Shown: one piece after another, positions 7,304 through 8,934 of the stretch
Position numbering within the stretch: position 1 is the first letter of the stretch
How the letters are laid out: the number at the start of each line of letters is the position of its first letter
From: Desulfatibacillaceae bacterium
GTDB lineage: Bacteria; Desulfobacterota; Desulfobacteria; Desulfobacterales; Desulfatibacillaceae
Assembly: GCA_030018745.1 (NCBI GenBank)
Contig: JASEHB010000069.1
Coordinates: 1 to 8,934 of the forward strand
Length of the DNA stretch: 8,934 nucleotides
Direction of reading: 5' to 3'
Notes under the pieces: model-generated
The model's database searches: none
What the model saw: the letters and a program-made list of their open reading frames with translations, nothing else
Told to the model about the DNA's origin: nothing
Made by a program: the position numbers and the translations under genes

Positions 7304-7330
7304 AACAATGGAAATGCTGTTTCCATTGTT
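7304..7330. repeat. Perfect 11-bp inverted repeat between convergent genes
   Basis: AACAATGGAAA (7304-7314) and TTTCCATTGTT (7320-7330) are exact reverse complements around TGCTG. The repeat begins 12 nt after the glycosyltransferase stop. No T-run follows on either strand, so it is not a textbook terminator. It may protect the 3' end of the mRNA, stop transcription with help from Rho, or bind a protein as a dyad. Confidence 0.6.
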
Positions 7331-7360
7331 CTGATTCAACAGAGATAAAGGCCCGTTTTT

Positions 7361-7397
7361 GTTGGGCTGCGCTGGCCTACGGCTGCGCTGGCCCAAC
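7361..7397. repeat. Tandem 13-bp repeat flanked by inverted arms
   Basis: GGCTGCGCTGGCC occurs twice, at 7365-7377 and 7381-7393, separated by TAC. The pair is bounded by GTTGGGC (7361-7367) and GCCCAAC (7391-7397), which are reverse complements, and GCC/GGC around TAC can close an inner stem. The element lies between the converging glycosyltransferase and cyclase genes, 23 nt beyond the cyclase stop. It resembles extragenic palindromic sequences in position and form. No T-run suits simple termination. Confidence 0.5.
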
Positions 7398-7419
7398 CTT
7401 GCCACTTACATACCTGGTA

Positions 7420-8925
7420 TCAAAGGCCGGTATCGGGCGCTTCCTGCCTGTTTTCAGGAGCAACGGCCGGGGCTGTTGGCTGGGGGGCCTGCACGGAAAT
7501 GGTCAGGCTCACCTGGGGGGGCCTGCCGTCAACAAAGCGCAAATCAGCAGGGTAAATCAAACTTGGCGTAATCTGCGCTGTGCGCGTTACGCTGGAAAGA
7601 TCCACCGGCGCAGTGGAAATCTTCACCCTGCCTGCATCGCTTTCCCTTATGGCCAGAACCGTGGCATGGGTGGGGGTAAGGGTTGCAGAAACCAGTGTGT
7701 AGCCTGCTGGCACGGAGCCTGTTGTGCGAAGCTCTATGGGCACCCTTGTGGGATAGAGCCTGTGCAGGGTAAGGGTTATGACCCCAGGCTTGATGGATTC
7801 CAGGGTCAGGGTGGGCGGAATCCTCACAAGGTCGTTGGACAGCACCACCTCCTGCTCGCCTTCCGGCAGATTGGAAAGATCCACGCTGACCTTCATGGTT
7901 TCAGTTTCCGCAAATCGGAAGGCCTGGCGCGGCCCCTGAAGGCGAACCCTTGTGGCTGTGTGCTCCGGGTCTTCCAAAAGCCATTGGGCGGGCAGGTTCC
8001 GGTACTCAATGGGCAAAACAAAGTCGTGCTCAATCAAATCCCTCTGCTGGCCAAAGCCCACCCACAAAAGGCTTGCCAGCAAAATGGCCATCACCTTTTC
8101 CCTTGTGTTCTGGCGCACCCATTCGCTTAAAGGCCTTTTGGCCTGCCTTGGGGTTCTGGGCCGGAAAAACAAATTGAGCAGATCCCGCAACTGGTTGTCG
8201 TCAAAAATCGGCTGAAGCCGCCCGCCCCTTGCCACGGAGATGACGCCCTTTTCCTCGGAAACCACAACGCAAAGGGCGTCTGTAAGCTCACTAAGCCCCA
8301 CAGCCGCCGTATGGCGCAGCCCTCCGTAGGGAATTCTGTCCACATTGGGAGAAAGGGGCAGGTGGCAGCCAAATGACTCCACCTTGCTGTTGCGGATTAC
8401 AACAGCGCCGTCATGGCCAGGTGAATGGTGGTCGAATATGCTTTCCAGCAGTTGGGGGCTTATGCGCCCGTCAAGGGGAATGCCGCTGTGGATGTGCCTG
8501 TCCACCGGCCCCTTGGCAGGCAGCACAAAAAGCGCCCCAACCCTTTTTGCGGCAAGCGTGCTTGCAACCTGGGCAATTATGTCGGCATCCTGCTGCTGCT
8601 GGCTTATGGAGCGGCTTGTTCTGCCAAACCAGCCCAGAGTGGCCAGCCGCTCAAAAAACCGCCGCAGCTCCTCCTGAAAAATTATGACAAGGGCCAAAAG
8701 CAGTATTGCAAAAAAGCCCTGAAGCGCCAGGGCCGTCATGTAAAGGTGAAAGGTGCGGGCAAGAACATAAACAAGGCCCAGCAGCACAATGCCTGCCAGA
8801 ACAAAGCGGGATGCGGCCTTTTTGAACCAGATAAGCACACCATAGATGAGAATGGCGATTATCAGGACATCAAAAAGATCCTGAATCCTAAAACCGCTGA
8901 AAATATCAAAAAAGACTTCTGTCAC
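7420..8925 (-). CDS. cdaA: Diadenylate cyclase fused to YbbR repeats (CdaA-CdaR type)
   Basis: This 501-residue inner-membrane protein should make c-di-AMP from two ATP. Three hydrophobic helices (about 14-34, 40-60, 66-84) precede a DAC catalytic domain (~105-255) with the DGA motif at 172-174 (GHDGAVVI) and VSEEKG near 222-227. The usual RHR motif reads RHT (204-206), with Leu203 where Thr is common, so ATP binding may differ. Unlike stand-alone CdaA (~270 residues), the chain continues with a fourth hydrophobic helix (278-292), then two YbbR-like beta repeats (about 300-390 and 395-478) and a Pro/Ala-rich tail. YbbR/CdaR is normally a separate membrane-anchored regulator encoded next to cdaA. 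Here both are on one chain, and the repeats should face the periplasm. The start is GTG; an in-frame TGA three codons upstream (8932-8934) excludes a longer protein and may be the stop of the preceding gene. The gene usually found next, glmM, is not downstream here. Confidence 0.92.
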   Translation of the reverse strand: MTEVFFDIFSGFRIQDLFDVLIIAILIYGVLIWFKKAASRFVLAGIVLLGLVYVLARTFHLYMTALALQGFFAILLLALVIIFQEELRRFFERLATLGWFGRTSRSISQQQQDADIIAQVASTLAAKRVGALFVLPAKGPVDRHIHSGIPLDGRISPQLLESIFDHHSPGHDGAVVIRNSKVESFGCHLPLSPNVDRIPYGGLRHTAAVGLSELTDALCVVVSEEKGVISVARGGRLQPIFDDNQLRDLLNLFFRPRTPRQAKRPLSEWVRQNTREKVMAILLASLLWVGFGQQRDLIEHDFVLPIEYRNLPAQWLLEDPEHTATRVRLQGPRQAFRFAETETMKVSVDLSNLPEGEQEVVLSNDLVRIPPTLTLESIKPGVITLTLHRLYPTRVPIELRTTGSVPAGYTLVSATLTPTHATVLAIRESDAGRVKISTAPVDLSSVTRTAQITPSLIYPADLRFVDGRPPQVSLTISVQAPQPTAPAVAPENRQEAPDTGL

Positions 8926-8934
8926 AAGCTCTCA

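Noticed and set aside
7361..7397. CRISPR-like repeat
   Set aside because: There are only two 13-bp units with a 3-bp spacer, no further copies and no cas genes.
7288..8130. 280-codon open frame on the plus strand across the convergent gap and opposite the cyclase gene
   Set aside because: It starts inside the glycosyltransferase stop region, runs through both inverted repeats and lies antisense to the YbbR repeats. Its composition is low-complexity Cys/Gly/Arg without motifs.

Overview
The window is a compact bacterial chromosomal segment. By eye its GC content is in the mid-fifties percent. It holds housekeeping and cell-envelope genes and shows no mobile element, CRISPR array, tRNA or rRNA. 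A class A RNase P RNA, a Nif3/C4-zinc-ribbon gene pair beside it, a monofunctional IspD, an HPr domain on a long helical protein and a CdaA-type diadenylate cyclase all point to a Gram-negative anaerobe. Desulfobacterota (formerly Deltaproteobacteria) is my best guess, from gene content and style rather than from any search.

Layout. Bases 1-142 are non-coding and rich in hairpins, ending in a good rho-independent terminator. Next on the + strand come a Nif3-family dinuclear-metal protein (184-1005) and a coiled-coil C4 zinc-ribbon protein (TTG start at 1096, to 1812). The RNase P RNA gene rnpB follows (1938-2327) with its own promoter and a 13-bp P1 helix followed by five T residues. A 162-nt leader with two further hairpins separates rnpB from a 436-residue protein whose last ~100 residues are an HPr phosphocarrier domain (2490-3800). 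Then come ispD (3891-4583), a half-size MsbA-like ABC exporter (4623-6413) and a family 2 glycosyltransferase (6410-7291) that overlaps the exporter by ATGA.

The right side is a single minus-strand gene (7420-8925). It fuses a three-helix CdaA diadenylate cyclase to a further membrane helix and two YbbR (CdaR-like) repeats. It converges on the glycosyltransferase gene across a 128-bp intergenic region containing two inverted repeats, neither with a T-run on either strand.

How the genes fit together. RNase P matures tRNA, and IspD supplies isoprenoid precursors, including those for the undecaprenyl lipid carrier. The exporter and glycosyltransferase look translationally coupled and probably act on one glycan or glycolipid substrate. 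The cyclase would make c-di-AMP, a regulator often tied to cell-wall and osmotic homeostasis. Points most worth a second look are the CdaA-YbbR single-chain fusion, its altered RHR motif (RHT), the HPr domain on a 330-residue helical protein, and the structured non-coding stretches at 34-142 and 2339-2431.
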